Source: Solidesulfovibrio magneticus (GTDB taxonomy: Bacteria; Desulfobacterota; Desulfovibrionia; Desulfovibrionales; Desulfovibrionaceae). From it: 45,086 nucleotides of DNA. Below, piece after piece: positions 32,756 through 41,483 of this stretch (its first letter is position 1; each line of letters starts with the position of its first letter). The position numbers and the translations under genes are program-made. The DNA is taken from contig DLGG01000140.1 in the NCBI GenBank assembly GCA_002482565.1, forward strand, positions 780 to 45,865. Direction: 5' to 3'. A model generated the notes under the pieces. The model did no database searches. It was not told where the DNA came from and saw nothing but the letters and a program-made list of their open reading frames with translations.

Positions 32756-33592
32756 ATGAATCGCCGCCATTTCTCCCTGGCCTGCCTGGGCCTGGCCGCC
32801 GCCGCCAGCGCGGGCGTGGCCCCGGCCCTGGCCGCCGCCCCGACGGACGCGTCCGGTCCGGCCAAACGCGAGGCCGGCAAGCCCCATATCGCCTTCCTGC
32901 TCTTTGACGGCTTAACGGCCCAGGACATGATCGGCCCGGCCACGGTGCTCGGCGCTTCGGCCCGGTTCACCATGGACTATGTCTGGCGCGACAAAAAACC
33001 GGTGCGGGCCGAAAGCCGCTCCCCGGCCGAGCTGCACATCGTGCCCACGGCCACCTTTGAGGACGTGCGAAGCGCCGACATCCTGTGCGTGCCGGGCACG
33101 AGCAACGTGTTCGCCCAGCTGCGCCAGCCCGACATCCTCGACTGGGTGGCCCGGGTCGGGGCCACGGCGACGTGGGTGACCAGCGTGTGCACCGGCTCGT
33201 TCATCCTGGGCGCGGCCGGGTTGCTCGGCGGCTACAAGGCCACCTCGCACTGGACCCTGGTGGACGAGCTGGCCGCTTTCGGGGCCATCCCGACCCGGGA
33301 GCGGGTGGTGGCCGACCGCAACCGCCTGACCGGGGCCGGCGTCACCTCGGGCATCGACTTCGGCCTGACGCTTTTGGCCAAGCTGTGCGGCGACGAGGCG
33401 GCCAAGACCATCCAGCTCACCCTGGAATACGACCCCGAGCCGCCCTTTGCCTGCGGCTCGCCCAAATCGGCCCCGGCCGAGCTGACCGCCAAGGCCAAGG
33501 CCGGCTATCTGGCCTATCTGGAGCAGGTCGCGCCCGACGCCCGCCAGCTCCTGGACGCGGCCTCCAAACGCCTGGGGGTCAAGGCGTCCTGA
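32756..33592 (+). CDS. Exported DJ-1/PfpI-family protein (isonitrile hydratase-like)
   Basis: 278 aa; AGGAGG ends 5 bp before the ATG. Signal peptide MNRRHFSLACLGLAAAASAGVAPALA (RR motif suggests Tat, or Sec). Mature domain: IAFLLFDGLTAQDMIGP, then WVTSVCTGSFILGAAGLLGG with the nucleophile elbow Cys145, KATSHWTLVDEL and VTSGIDFGLTL. Close to the InhA/ThiJ branch of the superfamily. Export of such a protein is unusual. Its own domain resembles that of the divergent regulator. Substrate unknown. Confidence 0.82.
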   Translation: MNRRHFSLACLGLAAAASAGVAPALAAAPTDASGPAKREAGKPHIAFLLFDGLTAQDMIGPATVLGASARFTMDYVWRDKKPVRAESRSPAELHIVPTATFEDVRSADILCVPGTSNVFAQLRQPDILDWVARVGATATWVTSVCTGSFILGAAGLLGGYKATSHWTLVDELAAFGAIPTRERVVADRNRLTGAGVTSGIDFGLTLLAKLCGDEAAKTIQLTLEYDPEPPFACGSPKSAPAELTAKAKAGYLAYLEQVAPDARQLLDAASKRLGVKAS

Positions 33593-33740
33593 CCGCCCCG
33601 CCCTCCCCCTCGCGCGCCCTCTGGCTTCCACTCACGGCCAAGCGGGCGCGCGCCAACCCAAACGCCTGCCCTCCCCGCACTCCAACCGGCCAGACAACCG
33701 CTCCCCGCCGCCCCCTTTATCCCTTTCCCCATTCGGGGGG

Positions 33741-33786
33741 TCCGGGGGCCTCAGGCCCCCGGCCGCCGGAGGCCTCTTTTTCTTCT
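33741..33786 (+). terminator. Terminator after the DJ-1 gene, shared module
   Basis: Hairpin CCGGGGGCCT/AGGCCCCCGG (33742-33762), then a GGCC-GGCC mini-hairpin and TCTTTTTC. Bases 33761-33786 are identical to the terminator at 13106-13081. Confidence 0.65.
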
Positions 33787-33787
33787 C

Positions 33788-35197
33788 CTAAGGCCGCGTC
33801 GATAGGCCGTATTTTCGAAAAAGGTCATAAAGCCGCGAAGGCGACAGGCCGCTGGCCTGGGCGGCCCGGACCACGTTGCCCCGGCTGGCTTCGAGCAGGT
33901 CGCGCAGGTAGCGCCGTTCCACGTCTTCCAGGGCCTGGCGGCGGTAGTCCTTCCAGGGCATGACGGCCGGACGGGCCGCATCGGCCGCCTCGGGGCGCAG
34001 GGTCTCGCCCGGTTCGCAAAGGCCGGTCACCCGCAGCATTTGCAGGCGGATCTCGTCGGGCAGGTGTTTGGGATAGAGCACGGGTTCGCCGCGATGCTGG
34101 AGCAGCACGCGCTCCAGGGTGCCGAACAGGTCGCGGACGTTGCCGGGCCAGGAGTAGGCGCACAGCACCTGGAAGAACTCCTCGGCAAAGCCCTTGGTGG
34201 GCAGGCCGTAGCGGCTGCACAGCCGGTTCATATGGTGGATGGCCAGCTGGCGGATGTCTTCCGGGCGCTGCCGCAGGGGGGGCAGGGTGATGACGATGGT
34301 GCGCAGGCGGTAGAGCAGGTCGTCGCGGAAGGCTCCGGCCGCGGCCATGGCGGCCAGGTCGCGGTTGGTGGCGGCCACCAGCCGGAAATCGCTCGACAGT
34401 TCGCGTTTGGAGCCGACCGGCCGGAACCGGCCGTCCTGGAGCACGCGCAGGAAGGTCTTTTGGATGGCCGGGGAGAGTTCGCCGATTTCGTCGAGGAACA
34501 GCGTGCCCCCGTCGGCCAGCTTGAAAAGCCCGTCGCGGTCGCGGTCCGCGCCGGTAAAGGCCCCTTTGACGTGGCCGAAAAGCACGCTCTCGACCAGGCT
34601 TTCGGGCAGGGCGGCGCAGTCCACCACCACGAAGTTGCTGACGGCCCGGGCGGAGTTGGCGTGGATGGCCCGGGCGAAGAGTTCCTTGCCGGTGCCGGTC
34701 TCGCCAGTGACCAGGACGGCGGCGTCGGAATCGGCGGCCTGGGCCACGAGGTCCAGGCAAGCCTCCATGGCCGGGGCCGAGCCGATGATGGCCTCGCGCT
34801 TGAGCACCGACGGCGGGCGGCGGGCGGCCTTCTGAGCCCGGTACTCCAGGGCCCGGGTAAGCGGCAGGGTGACGCGGTTGGGGGTCAGCGGCTTTTGGAT
34901 GTAGTCCCAGGCCCCGGATTTGATGGCGATGGCCGCGCCTTCGGGGTCTTCCTGGCCGGTGACGATGATGACCTCGGGCGCGCCGGCGGCGGCCTTGACG
35001 TCGGGGAGCAGGTCCAGGCCGTAGCCGTCGGGCAGGCGCAGGTCGAGAAACACCACGTCCAGGCGTTCCCGGGACAGGGTGAGGCGGCCCTGCTCGATGG
35101 AGCCGGCCCAATAGAGGGTATGGCCCAGGCGGCGCATGAGCGCGCCAAAGGTTTCGCGCAGGATGGGGTCGTCGTCGACGAGGAGAATATGGGCCAT
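33788..35197 (-). CDS. Sigma-54-dependent response regulator (NtrC family)
   Basis: 469 aa. Receiver 1-118 (DDD at 8-10, D52 in VFLDLRLPDG, K102 in IQKPLTP); AAA+ domain about 135-370 with Walker A GETGTGKE (165-172), the sigma-54 loop GAFTGA (213-218), Walker B GGTLFLDEIGE (230-240) and R finger region; Fis-type HTH at the end (RRYLRDLLEASRGNVVRAAQASGLSPSRLYDLFRKYG). Activates sigma-54 promoters when phosphorylated. No kinase adjacent. Confidence 0.92.
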   Translation of the reverse strand: MAHILLVDDDPILRETFGALMRRLGHTLYWAGSIEQGRLTLSRERLDVVFLDLRLPDGYGLDLLPDVKAAAGAPEVIIVTGQEDPEGAAIAIKSGAWDYIQKPLTPNRVTLPLTRALEYRAQKAARRPPSVLKREAIIGSAPAMEACLDLVAQAADSDAAVLVTGETGTGKELFARAIHANSARAVSNFVVVDCAALPESLVESVLFGHVKGAFTGADRDRDGLFKLADGGTLFLDEIGELSPAIQKTFLRVLQDGRFRPVGSKRELSSDFRLVAATNRDLAAMAAAGAFRDDLLYRLRTIVITLPPLRQRPEDIRQLAIHHMNRLCSRYGLPTKGFAEEFFQVLCAYSWPGNVRDLFGTLERVLLQHRGEPVLYPKHLPDEIRLQMLRVTGLCEPGETLRPEAADAARPAVMPWKDYRRQALEDVERRYLRDLLEASRGNVVRAAQASGLSPSRLYDLFRKYGLSTRP

Positions 35198-35239
35198 ATC
35201 TTTGATTCCGTTTCCGATTCCAAAGCGTCGCCAAACGGA

Positions 35240-35306
35240 TTGTGGGGCCTGCTCCAGCCCCCGTCAAGGCGCATTGCCATGACGGAGGCCGGAGCAGGCC
35301 CCACAA
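35240..35306. repeat. 20-bp inverted repeat between regulator and EF-G paralogue
   Basis: Arms 35240-35259 and 35287-35306 pair with one mismatch, and the interior (CGTCA...TGACG) pairs further, giving a long cruciform. A second GC hairpin (35310-35360) follows, sharing 27 of 28 bp with 33736-33762. Confidence 0.6.
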
Positions 35307-35377
35307 GATGGGGGTCCGGGGGCCTAAGGCCCCCGGCGGGGCGTGGGGCAGCGCCCCACTTCCCAAGCCCCCTACAA

Positions 35378-37447
35378 CTATTCTTCCTTCTTCTTGCTCT
35401 CGGCCACCACCTTTTCGGCGATGGGCGGCGGGCATTCCTCGTAGTGGTCGAAGGCCAGGGTGAACGCGCCCTGGCCGCCGGTGGTGGAGCTCAGCGTCTT
35501 GGCGTACTCCTGCATCTCGGCCATGGGCACATGGGCCTGGATTTCGGTGATGCCGCCGGTGGAGTCGGACCCCAGCACCTTGCCGCGCCGGCTGGACAGG
35601 TCGCCGATGATGTCGCCCATGTATTCGTCGGGGCAACTCACCGACACCAGGACGATGGGCTCAAGCAAGGATATCTTGAGCTTTTCGCAGGCCGCCTTGA
35701 AGGCGATGGAGCCGGCGATCTTGAAGGCCATTTCCGAGGAATCGACGGTGTGGAAGGTGCCGTCGAAAAGCGTCACCTTGAAGTCGACCATGGGATAGCC
35801 GGCCAGATAGCCGCGAGCGGCCGATTCCTGCACGCCCTTGTCCACGGCCGGAATGTACTGCCGGGGAATGGCCCCGCCGACGATGGCGTCCACGAAGGCG
35901 TAACCGCCGCCGCGCGGCTGGCCTTCCATGCGAATCCAGCAGTCGCCGAACTGGCCGCGCCCGCCGGTCTGCTTCTTGTGGCGGCCCTGGACCTCGACCT
36001 TGCCCTTGACCGTCTCGCGGTAGGGAATCTTCGGGGCCTTGAGCACGGGCGTGACCTTGTAGCGCCGCTTGGCCTTTTCCACGGCCGTTTCCAGATGGGT
36101 CTGGCCCATGCCGGAGATGAGAATGTCGCCGGTCTCCTCGTCGCGGGTGATGGACAGCGTGATGTCCTCGTCGAGGAGCTTGGACATGGCCGCGAAGACC
36201 TTGTCCTCGTCGCCCTTCTCGGCCGGGGCCAGGGCGTAGGAGATCATGGGCGGGGGCAAGACCGGGGCGGGAACGACCACGGGCTTTTTGGGGTCGCACA
36301 GGGTATGGCCGGTGGCCGTGTCCTTGAGCTTGGCCAGGGCGATGACCGAGCCCGGGCCGGCCGGCTCCTTGGAGATGACGGTTTCCTTGCCCAGAGGCAG
36401 CAAGATCTGGCCGGCGCGCTCCAGGGTGTCGGTGGCCGGATTGTGCAGTTCCTGGTTGGTGGCGATGGTTCCGGTCAGCACGCGCACGATGGAGAGCTGG
36501 CCGGCAAAGGGATCGAACAGCGTCTTCACCACAAAGGCGACGGCCGGGCCGGACTCGCTGGCCTGGATCTCGCCGCCCTCGGCGGCGATGACCTTGCCGC
36601 CGTCGGCGGACTCCAGGGGGCCGGGCAGGTAGTTCTGAATGGCGGCCAACAGGCGCGCGCCGCCCATGGCCCTCAGCGCCGAACCGCAGCACACCGGACA
36701 CAGCTGCCCGGACAGGGTGGCCTTGTGGACGGCGGCCAGCAGCTCCTCCACGGCGATCTCCTCGCCTTCGAGGTAGCGCTCCATGAGCTGCTCGTCGGAC
36801 ACGGCCACTTCCTCGATCATGGTCTCGCGAAGGGTCTCGACCTCGTCGGCCATGTCCTCGGGGATGGGGCCTTCGGTGGAGCCGCCCTTGTCGTCGAAGA
36901 AATAGGCCTTGCCCTCAAGGACGTTGACCACGCCCTTAAAGGCCTCTTTCTCGCCGATGGGGAGATTTTGGATGTAGGTCTTAACGCCGAGCTTTTCCTT
37001 GATGCCAGAAAGCGCCATCTCGAAATCGGCCCGGTCGCGGTCCATTTTGTTGATGAAAAACAGCGTGGGCAGGCCGAGCTTGGCGACTTCGCCCCACAGC
37101 TTCTTGGTCAGCGGCTTGACGCCGTCCACGGCGTCGACCACAAAGACCACGCCGTCCACGGCGCGCAGCAGATACGGCAGATCGCCGTTGAAGCTGCCGT
37201 CGCCCGGGATGTCCAGGAGAAAGTGGCGGTTTTTCTGGAACTGGAAGGCGGCCAGGCCGGGCTGGGTGCTGCCCCGGCGCTTTATTTCCTCGGGCTCGTA
37301 GTCCAGGGTGGTGGCCCCTTCCTCGATCTTGCCCAGTCGCGGGATGGCGCCGGCGGTAAAAAGGAGCATTTCGGCCACAGAGGTCTTGCCGCATCCGCCG
37401 TGGCCGATCAGGGCGTAGGTGCGTTGGCTGGCGAGGTTTTCCGACAT
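35378..37447 (-). CDS. EF-G-like translational GTPase paralogue
   Basis: 689 aa from ATG 37447 (GGGAGAAGGGA upstream). G1 GHGGCGKT (15-22); G3 is DIPGDG (79-84), with Asp where catalytic EF-G has His (DTPGH); G4 NKMD (133-136). Domains II-V follow, with LFDPFAGQLSIVRVLTG, GMGQTHLE (domain III) and GGRGQFGDCWI, YLAGYPMVDFKV (IV) and GDIIGDLSSRRGKVLG (V). Complete length. It belongs to the EF-G-2/EF-G-like branch whose members are usually accessory to the main EF-G. The G3 change predicts slow or altered GTP hydrolysis. Alone on the strand, ends KKKEE. Confidence 0.85.
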   Translation of the reverse strand: MSENLASQRTYALIGHGGCGKTSVAEMLLFTAGAIPRLGKIEEGATTLDYEPEEIKRRGSTQPGLAAFQFQKNRHFLLDIPGDGSFNGDLPYLLRAVDGVVFVVDAVDGVKPLTKKLWGEVAKLGLPTLFFINKMDRDRADFEMALSGIKEKLGVKTYIQNLPIGEKEAFKGVVNVLEGKAYFFDDKGGSTEGPIPEDMADEVETLRETMIEEVAVSDEQLMERYLEGEEIAVEELLAAVHKATLSGQLCPVCCGSALRAMGGARLLAAIQNYLPGPLESADGGKVIAAEGGEIQASESGPAVAFVVKTLFDPFAGQLSIVRVLTGTIATNQELHNPATDTLERAGQILLPLGKETVISKEPAGPGSVIALAKLKDTATGHTLCDPKKPVVVPAPVLPPPMISYALAPAEKGDEDKVFAAMSKLLDEDITLSITRDEETGDILISGMGQTHLETAVEKAKRRYKVTPVLKAPKIPYRETVKGKVEVQGRHKKQTGGRGQFGDCWIRMEGQPRGGGYAFVDAIVGGAIPRQYIPAVDKGVQESAARGYLAGYPMVDFKVTLFDGTFHTVDSSEMAFKIAGSIAFKAACEKLKISLLEPIVLVSVSCPDEYMGDIIGDLSSRRGKVLGSDSTGGITEIQAHVPMAEMQEYAKTLSSTTGGQGAFTLAFDHYEECPPPIAEKVVAESKKKEE

Positions 37448-37703
37448 TCCCTTCTCCCTTGTGCTAGGCGTTGTCACCGTGGTCCAAACGCCTGGGGGCG
37501 TTTTTCCTGTCCCATATCGAAAGCCGGCGAGCCGGCTTCGTGACGAAGCGAATCGAGAGAGAGATCGGGCGGAAATCCGGGCATTTTCAGGCCCTTGGCT
37601 TTTCCGCGAGTTTGGGCATATTGGATGAGGCGTCACCCCTTGTCAAGACGACAACTTCCTGAAATCACAAACTCTACGGCAAAAAGCCAAGAATACCGAC
37701 ACC

Positions 37704-38729
37704 GTGCAGCCACTCTTTCTTCACCCTCGCGACATCGACCTGTCCGCCCCGCACCTGTTCTGGGGCGCGGCGCCCGACGCGGCGCTGACCGATTCCCTGG
37801 CCGCCCTGGGCCAGGTCACCCCGGCCCTGGTCCTGGAAACCGACGGCCGGCCCATCCTGGCCGCCGGCAGCAGGCGCGCCGCCGCCCTGCGGGAGCTCAA
37901 AGGCCGCACCCTGTGCGCCCTGGCCTTGCCCGAGGCCGACCCGGACGCCTCGGATCATCCCCTGGCCCCGGACGGCGGCCCGCTGTCCCTGCCCTTGCGT
38001 CTGGGGCTCATCTATCTCGCCTCCAACCTCGGCCGGGCCGTCACCGACGCCATGGCCGCGGCAGCCGGGCGCTATTTCGTGCCTCTCGTCGGCGTGGACG
38101 GCTTCCTGGCCCTGGCCGGACCGCAGCTTTTCGCCCCGGACGACCGGCGCGGCCGGCTGGTGGCCCGCTGGCTCACCCTGCCGCCGGCCCTGGACGCCCT
38201 GCTCGCCTCGGGCCATGTGCCGCTGGGGGCCGGCGAACGCCTGGCCGCCCTGGCCCCGGAGGATCTCAATGCCTTTATGCCGCTTCTGGCGGCCGTGCGC
38301 TGGTCGCGCGGCAGCCTTTCGGCGGCGTTGGCCTTTTTGACCGAGGCCGCCCGGTTGGCCGGCGAGACCCCGGCCGCAACGCTCTCCCGCTCGGGCCTGC
38401 TCGACCTGCCGGGCCGGGGCCTGTCGCCAAACGATCTGACCGCCGGACTTTTAGCCGGGCTGCGCCGGCTGCGCTATCCGGCCGTCACCACCCTGGAGGC
38501 CCGGTTCACGGCGCTCTCCCGGGAACTCTCGCGCGGCAGCCGGGTGAAAATCCGCCCCAGCCAGGGCTTCGAGTCCGACAGCGCCACCTTCGAGGTCACG
38601 GTCAAAAGCCGCCAGGAGCTGTCCAAGGCCGCCGCCGATCTGGCCGCCATGGCCGCCGCCCCGGCCCTGCCGCGCCTGCTCGCCGTGGCCCAGGAGGACG
38701 TGTCCGAAGAGCCAGGAGAAAAAACGTGA
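37704..38729 (+). CDS. ParB/Srx-like N-terminal domain protein
   Basis: 341 aa from GTG 37704; no good ribosome site. SLAALGQVTPALVLETDGRP, then ILAAGSRRAAALRELKGRTL, is the ParB-type pattern (G-Q...P...GxRRxxAL). The rest, about 250 residues, is helical and leucine/alanine-rich and may bind DNA (helix LPPALDALLASGHVPLGAGE is like ParB recognition). The end overlaps the SPL-like start (GTGA). Probably a DNA-binding partner of the radical SAM protein; role unknown. Confidence 0.68.
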   Translation: MQPLFLHPRDIDLSAPHLFWGAAPDAALTDSLAALGQVTPALVLETDGRPILAAGSRRAAALRELKGRTLCALALPEADPDASDHPLAPDGGPLSLPLRLGLIYLASNLGRAVTDAMAAAAGRYFVPLVGVDGFLALAGPQLFAPDDRRGRLVARWLTLPPALDALLASGHVPLGAGERLAALAPEDLNAFMPLLAAVRWSRGSLSAALAFLTEAARLAGETPAATLSRSGLLDLPGRGLSPNDLTAGLLAGLRRLRYPAVTTLEARFTALSRELSRGSRVKIRPSQGFESDSATFEVTVKSRQELSKAAADLAAMAAAPALPRLLAVAQEDVSEEPGEKT

Positions 38730-39832
38730 GCCCGCCCCTGTGGGACATCACGGCCCTGGCCGTGGACGCGGCCGTGGCCGAAACGCCCATGGCCGCCCGG
38801 GCCAGGGCCGCCCTGCCCGAGGCGGCCGTGACCGTGCTGGCTGCGGGCGATCCCCTGCCCCAGGCCCCGAACGGCGGCCGGGGCCTGCACGTCAAAGCCC
38901 ATCCCGGTCGGTTCCTGCGCCCCTGCCCGGCCACGCGCCACTACCGCTGCTGCGGCTACCAGATCATCCACATCGGCGAGAACTGCCCCATGGACTGCTC
39001 GTACTGCATCCTGCGGGCCTATTTCCGAGACCGCACGCTGACCGCCTTCGCCAACACCGAGGCCATGTTCGCCGAGCTGGGCCGGGTGTTCGGCCGCGAC
39101 CCCAGCCGGCTGTTCCGGGTCGGCACCGGCCAGTTCGCCGACGCGCTGGCCCTGGAACCCATCACCGGCCACACCCGCGAACTGCTGGGCTTTTTGGCCG
39201 GCCACCCCAACGTCGTGCTGGAGCTCAAGTCCAAGACCGCCGACCTCACGTGGATGGAGGCCGACCCGGACCCGAAAACGGTGCTGCCGTCCTGGTCGCT
39301 CAACGCCCCGGCCATCGTGGCCGCCCAGGAGCGCGACACGGCCTCCCTCGAGGCGCGGCTGTCGGCGGCCCAAGCCTGCGTCCAGGCCGGCTACCGGGTC
39401 TGCCTGCACTTCGACCCCATCTGCTGGTTCGAGGGCTGGGAGCGGGAGTACGCCGCCACCGTGGACATGATTTTCGACTTTCTCGCGCCGGACGACATCG
39501 CCTACGTGAGCCTGGGCTCGTTTCGCTGCCTGCCCGAGCTGCCCGGCCGGCTTATGGCCGAGGGCCGGGAGCTGCCGCGCTACATGCTTGGCGAATTCAC
39601 CATCGGCCCGGACGGCAAGACGCGCTTGCTGCGGCCCCTTCGCGTGCGGCAATTACGTTTCATGGCCCGTCGGCTGGCCGGGCACGGCTTTTCGCGGGGG
39701 CTTTATTGCTGTATGGAATCCGACGAGGTCTGGCGCGCCGCCTTGGGCCAGGCTCCCCGCGAACTCGGGGGGCTGGCCGCCCATCTGCTGGCGCGCGCCC
39801 ACAATCCCGGAGGAACGCGGCCATGCTCGTAG
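38726..39832 (+). CDS. Spore photoproduct lyase-like radical SAM protein
   Basis: 368 aa, GTG start coupled to the ParB-like stop. HYRCCGYQIIHIGENCPMDC then SYCILRAYF contains the cluster-binding C-x3-C-x2-C (C87, C91, C94) typical of the SPL branch. Later FRVGTGQFADALALEPIT and LELKSKTADL match the SPL barrel. Family enzymes repair the thymine spore photoproduct by radical chemistry; SPL-like genes in non-sporeformers have undetermined substrates. Operon with ParB-like and unknown genes suggests DNA-related chemistry. Confidence 0.83.
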   Translation: MSPPLWDITALAVDAAVAETPMAARARAALPEAAVTVLAAGDPLPQAPNGGRGLHVKAHPGRFLRPCPATRHYRCCGYQIIHIGENCPMDCSYCILRAYFRDRTLTAFANTEAMFAELGRVFGRDPSRLFRVGTGQFADALALEPITGHTRELLGFLAGHPNVVLELKSKTADLTWMEADPDPKTVLPSWSLNAPAIVAAQERDTASLEARLSAAQACVQAGYRVCLHFDPICWFEGWEREYAATVDMIFDFLAPDDIAYVSLGSFRCLPELPGRLMAEGRELPRYMLGEFTIGPDGKTRLLRPLRVRQLRFMARRLAGHGFSRGLYCCMESDEVWRAALGQAPRELGGLAAHLLARAHNPGGTRPCS

Positions 39833-40308
39833 ACTACGCCGACACCCTGGACCGTCTGGAAAAGGCTTTGGGCCGCCATTTCGCCGACTCGCCGTCGATT
39901 CTAAACGTGCCGGGCGTGTCCGTGGCCCTGAAAATCGACCCGTTTTACTATCTGGCCCTGCGGCCGGCCTTTTTCGAGCTCTTGGGCAAATGGGCGGCCG
40001 TGCCGCCGTCGCGGGTGGAAGAGACGCTTGCGCGCACGGGCAACATTGTGCTCGGGCCGGGCAAGGCCCGCTACGACAAGCCCATCAGCGTGTTCGAGGA
40101 CGGCACGCGCACGATGCTGAAGCTGCCGGCCGATTTCGTGCCGGCCGAGTGGATCGACCGGGCCGTGGTCATGTACGGCGGCGAGGCCGGGCCGCTGCCG
40201 GTGTCCGGGCTGCGTCTGGCCGAGGAGCAACGGGGGGAGCTGGCCCGGCTCTTCGCCGGCAAGACCGAACTGGCCGCCCTGGCCTTCGGCGCGCCCCGGC
40301 AAAGTTGA
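39823..40308 (+). CDS. Conserved-looking protein of unknown function, SPL operon
   Basis: 161 aa. ATG at 39823 with GGAGG upstream and overlapping the SPL stop by 10 bp, so co-translated. Reads as a soluble alpha/beta protein: LDRLEKALGRHFADSPSILN, SVALKIDPFYYLALRPAFFELLG, LARTGNIVLGPGKARYDKPI. No family recognised. A product of the ParB-SPL operon. Confidence 0.65.
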   Translation: MLVDYADTLDRLEKALGRHFADSPSILNVPGVSVALKIDPFYYLALRPAFFELLGKWAAVPPSRVEETLARTGNIVLGPGKARYDKPISVFEDGTRTMLKLPADFVPAEWIDRAVVMYGGEAGPLPVSGLRLAEEQRGELARLFAGKTELAALAFGAPRQS

Positions 40309-40397
40309 ACAACAGCCCCTTCCCTTGACACAAATGGCTGTTGAGGGGCATGTGGGCAGCATCGACTACAGATGGCCGCCGGCCATGGAGGGATATC

Positions 40398-40868
40398 GTG
40401 AAACGTCTGCTTGTCTTATTGCCGCTTCTGTGCCTGCTTTTGGCGTCCTGTTCTTCCACCATGAATTTCTTCGGCTTTGGCGGCAAGGAAGACAAACCGC
40501 AGGAACCCACCATCGTCATGGTGGATTACGGCATCTATCAAAACGGGGCGCTGTCCCTGGCCACCACCAGCGTGCCGCGCCAGCTCGGCGCCACCTTCGG
40601 CATGCGCTTTAAGACCCTCAAGCCCGAGGGCGGCGTCTCCAAGGTGAAGATCATCACCACCACGCCAGGCATCATCGATCCGGCCAAAAACGCCGTGGTC
40701 TTCACCACCGAGTCCGTGGAGACCATCGCCACGGGCAAGGAATACCACTGCACGTTCACCTTCCAGAAGGAATGGGAGATGGCCACCGGCGACTGGACGC
40801 TGACGGCCATCGCCGAAGACGGCAGCCAGGTGAAAAAGACCTTCCAGGTCTTCAATCCCCAGCCCTAG
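40398..40868 (+). CDS. Lipoprotein, possibly DUF3859-like
   Basis: 156 aa from GTG 40398 (GGAGGG upstream). Lipobox LLASC after a hydrophobic stretch VKRLLVLLPLLCLLLASC predicts acylation at Cys18. The rest is beta-rich: VDYGIYQNGALSLATTSVPR, TFGMRFKTLKPEGG, ITTTPGIIDP and a WTLTAIAEDG ending. The pattern (YGIY, TT-x-VP, FG) recalls DUF3859 but this is tentative. Ends in a strong terminator. Confidence 0.62.
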   Translation: MKRLLVLLPLLCLLLASCSSTMNFFGFGGKEDKPQEPTIVMVDYGIYQNGALSLATTSVPRQLGATFGMRFKTLKPEGGVSKVKIITTTPGIIDPAKNAVVFTTESVETIATGKEYHCTFTFQKEWEMATGDWTLTAIAEDGSQVKKTFQVFNPQP

Positions 40869-40891
40869 AGCACCTTTTTTCGCTTCCGCGA

Positions 40892-40926
40892 GCGCCCGGG
40901 ACAAAGCCTGTCCCGGGCGCTTTTTT
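40892..40926 (+). terminator. Rho-independent terminator after the lipoprotein gene
   Basis: 12-bp perfect stem (40892-40903 with 40909-40920), AAGCC loop, TTTTTT. Confidence 0.9.
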
Positions 40927-41021
40927 ATTTACGATTTTATATAACCCTTGCCGAAACTTTCGCAAACCGGATATGCAATATGCGTGTCCATAATCAACCT
41001 GCAACAGAAAGGATGGTTAAA

Positions 41022-41354
41022 ATGAGCACACCCTATGCCGGCGAAATGACGATCGGGGGAGGGGCCACGCTGTCGTACATATCCGTGGACGGCATGAGCG
41101 TTGCCGTTTCGGCGACCGTCGGGGGAGTCTTGCAGGGGGCAGCGACCCTTGATGCCGCCACACCCAGTGCGAAGCTTTGCGAGCAAGGCGTGCCGGGGTC
41201 ACGGGTCCCGTCTATCGAAGTGACTCTGGCGACAGAGCAGCAGACGGTTGAAAAGGCAACAGAGAACCAGAGGATTGTGCGTTGGACGTTAAGCTGGGCA
41301 GGGATCCCCAGCGGCTCGACAAGCCGCGGCATCCTGGCTGGTTGGCCTGTTTAG
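41022..41354 (+). CDS. Small protein of unknown function
   Basis: 110 aa from ATG 41022 (AAAGGA 9 bp upstream; ATG 41013 also possible). Beta-rich, Ser/Thr/Gly-rich: MSTPYAGEMTIGGGATLSYI, SVAVSATVGGVLQGAATLDA. No signal peptide, no recognised family. Isolated between a terminator and a long gene-less region. Confidence 0.45.
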   Translation: MSTPYAGEMTIGGGATLSYISVDGMSVAVSATVGGVLQGAATLDAATPSAKLCEQGVPGSRVPSIEVTLATEQQTVEKATENQRIVRWTLSWAGIPSGSTSRGILAGWPV

Positions 41355-41441
41355 GGACAACGGCGGGCGCCTTTTGGGGGACAACCTGGCGGCGAGGTTG
41401 ACCGCTTTTCCCGGTGTACTGGGCATGTCGCCAGCGGAGCT

Positions 41442-41483
41442 GCCGCCGCCCTGTTCGGGGCATACCCCGAGCAGGGCGGCGGC
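41442..41483. repeat. Long GC-rich hairpin
   Basis: 19-bp stem with one G-T position and CATA tetraloop; no T tract on either side. Confidence 0.65.

Noticed and set aside
37486..37505. Small hairpin with T run upstream of the EF-G paralogue
   Set aside because: Only 6 bp of stem and it lies in the plus orientation where no gene would end; too weak to call a terminator or attenuator.
34040..37543. 1167-codon open frame on the plus strand
   Set aside because: It is antisense to the NtrC-type regulator and the EF-G paralogue, both with full sets of motifs; long antisense frames are common in GC-rich DNA. The translation is low-complexity Gly/Ala/Gln-rich with no family features.
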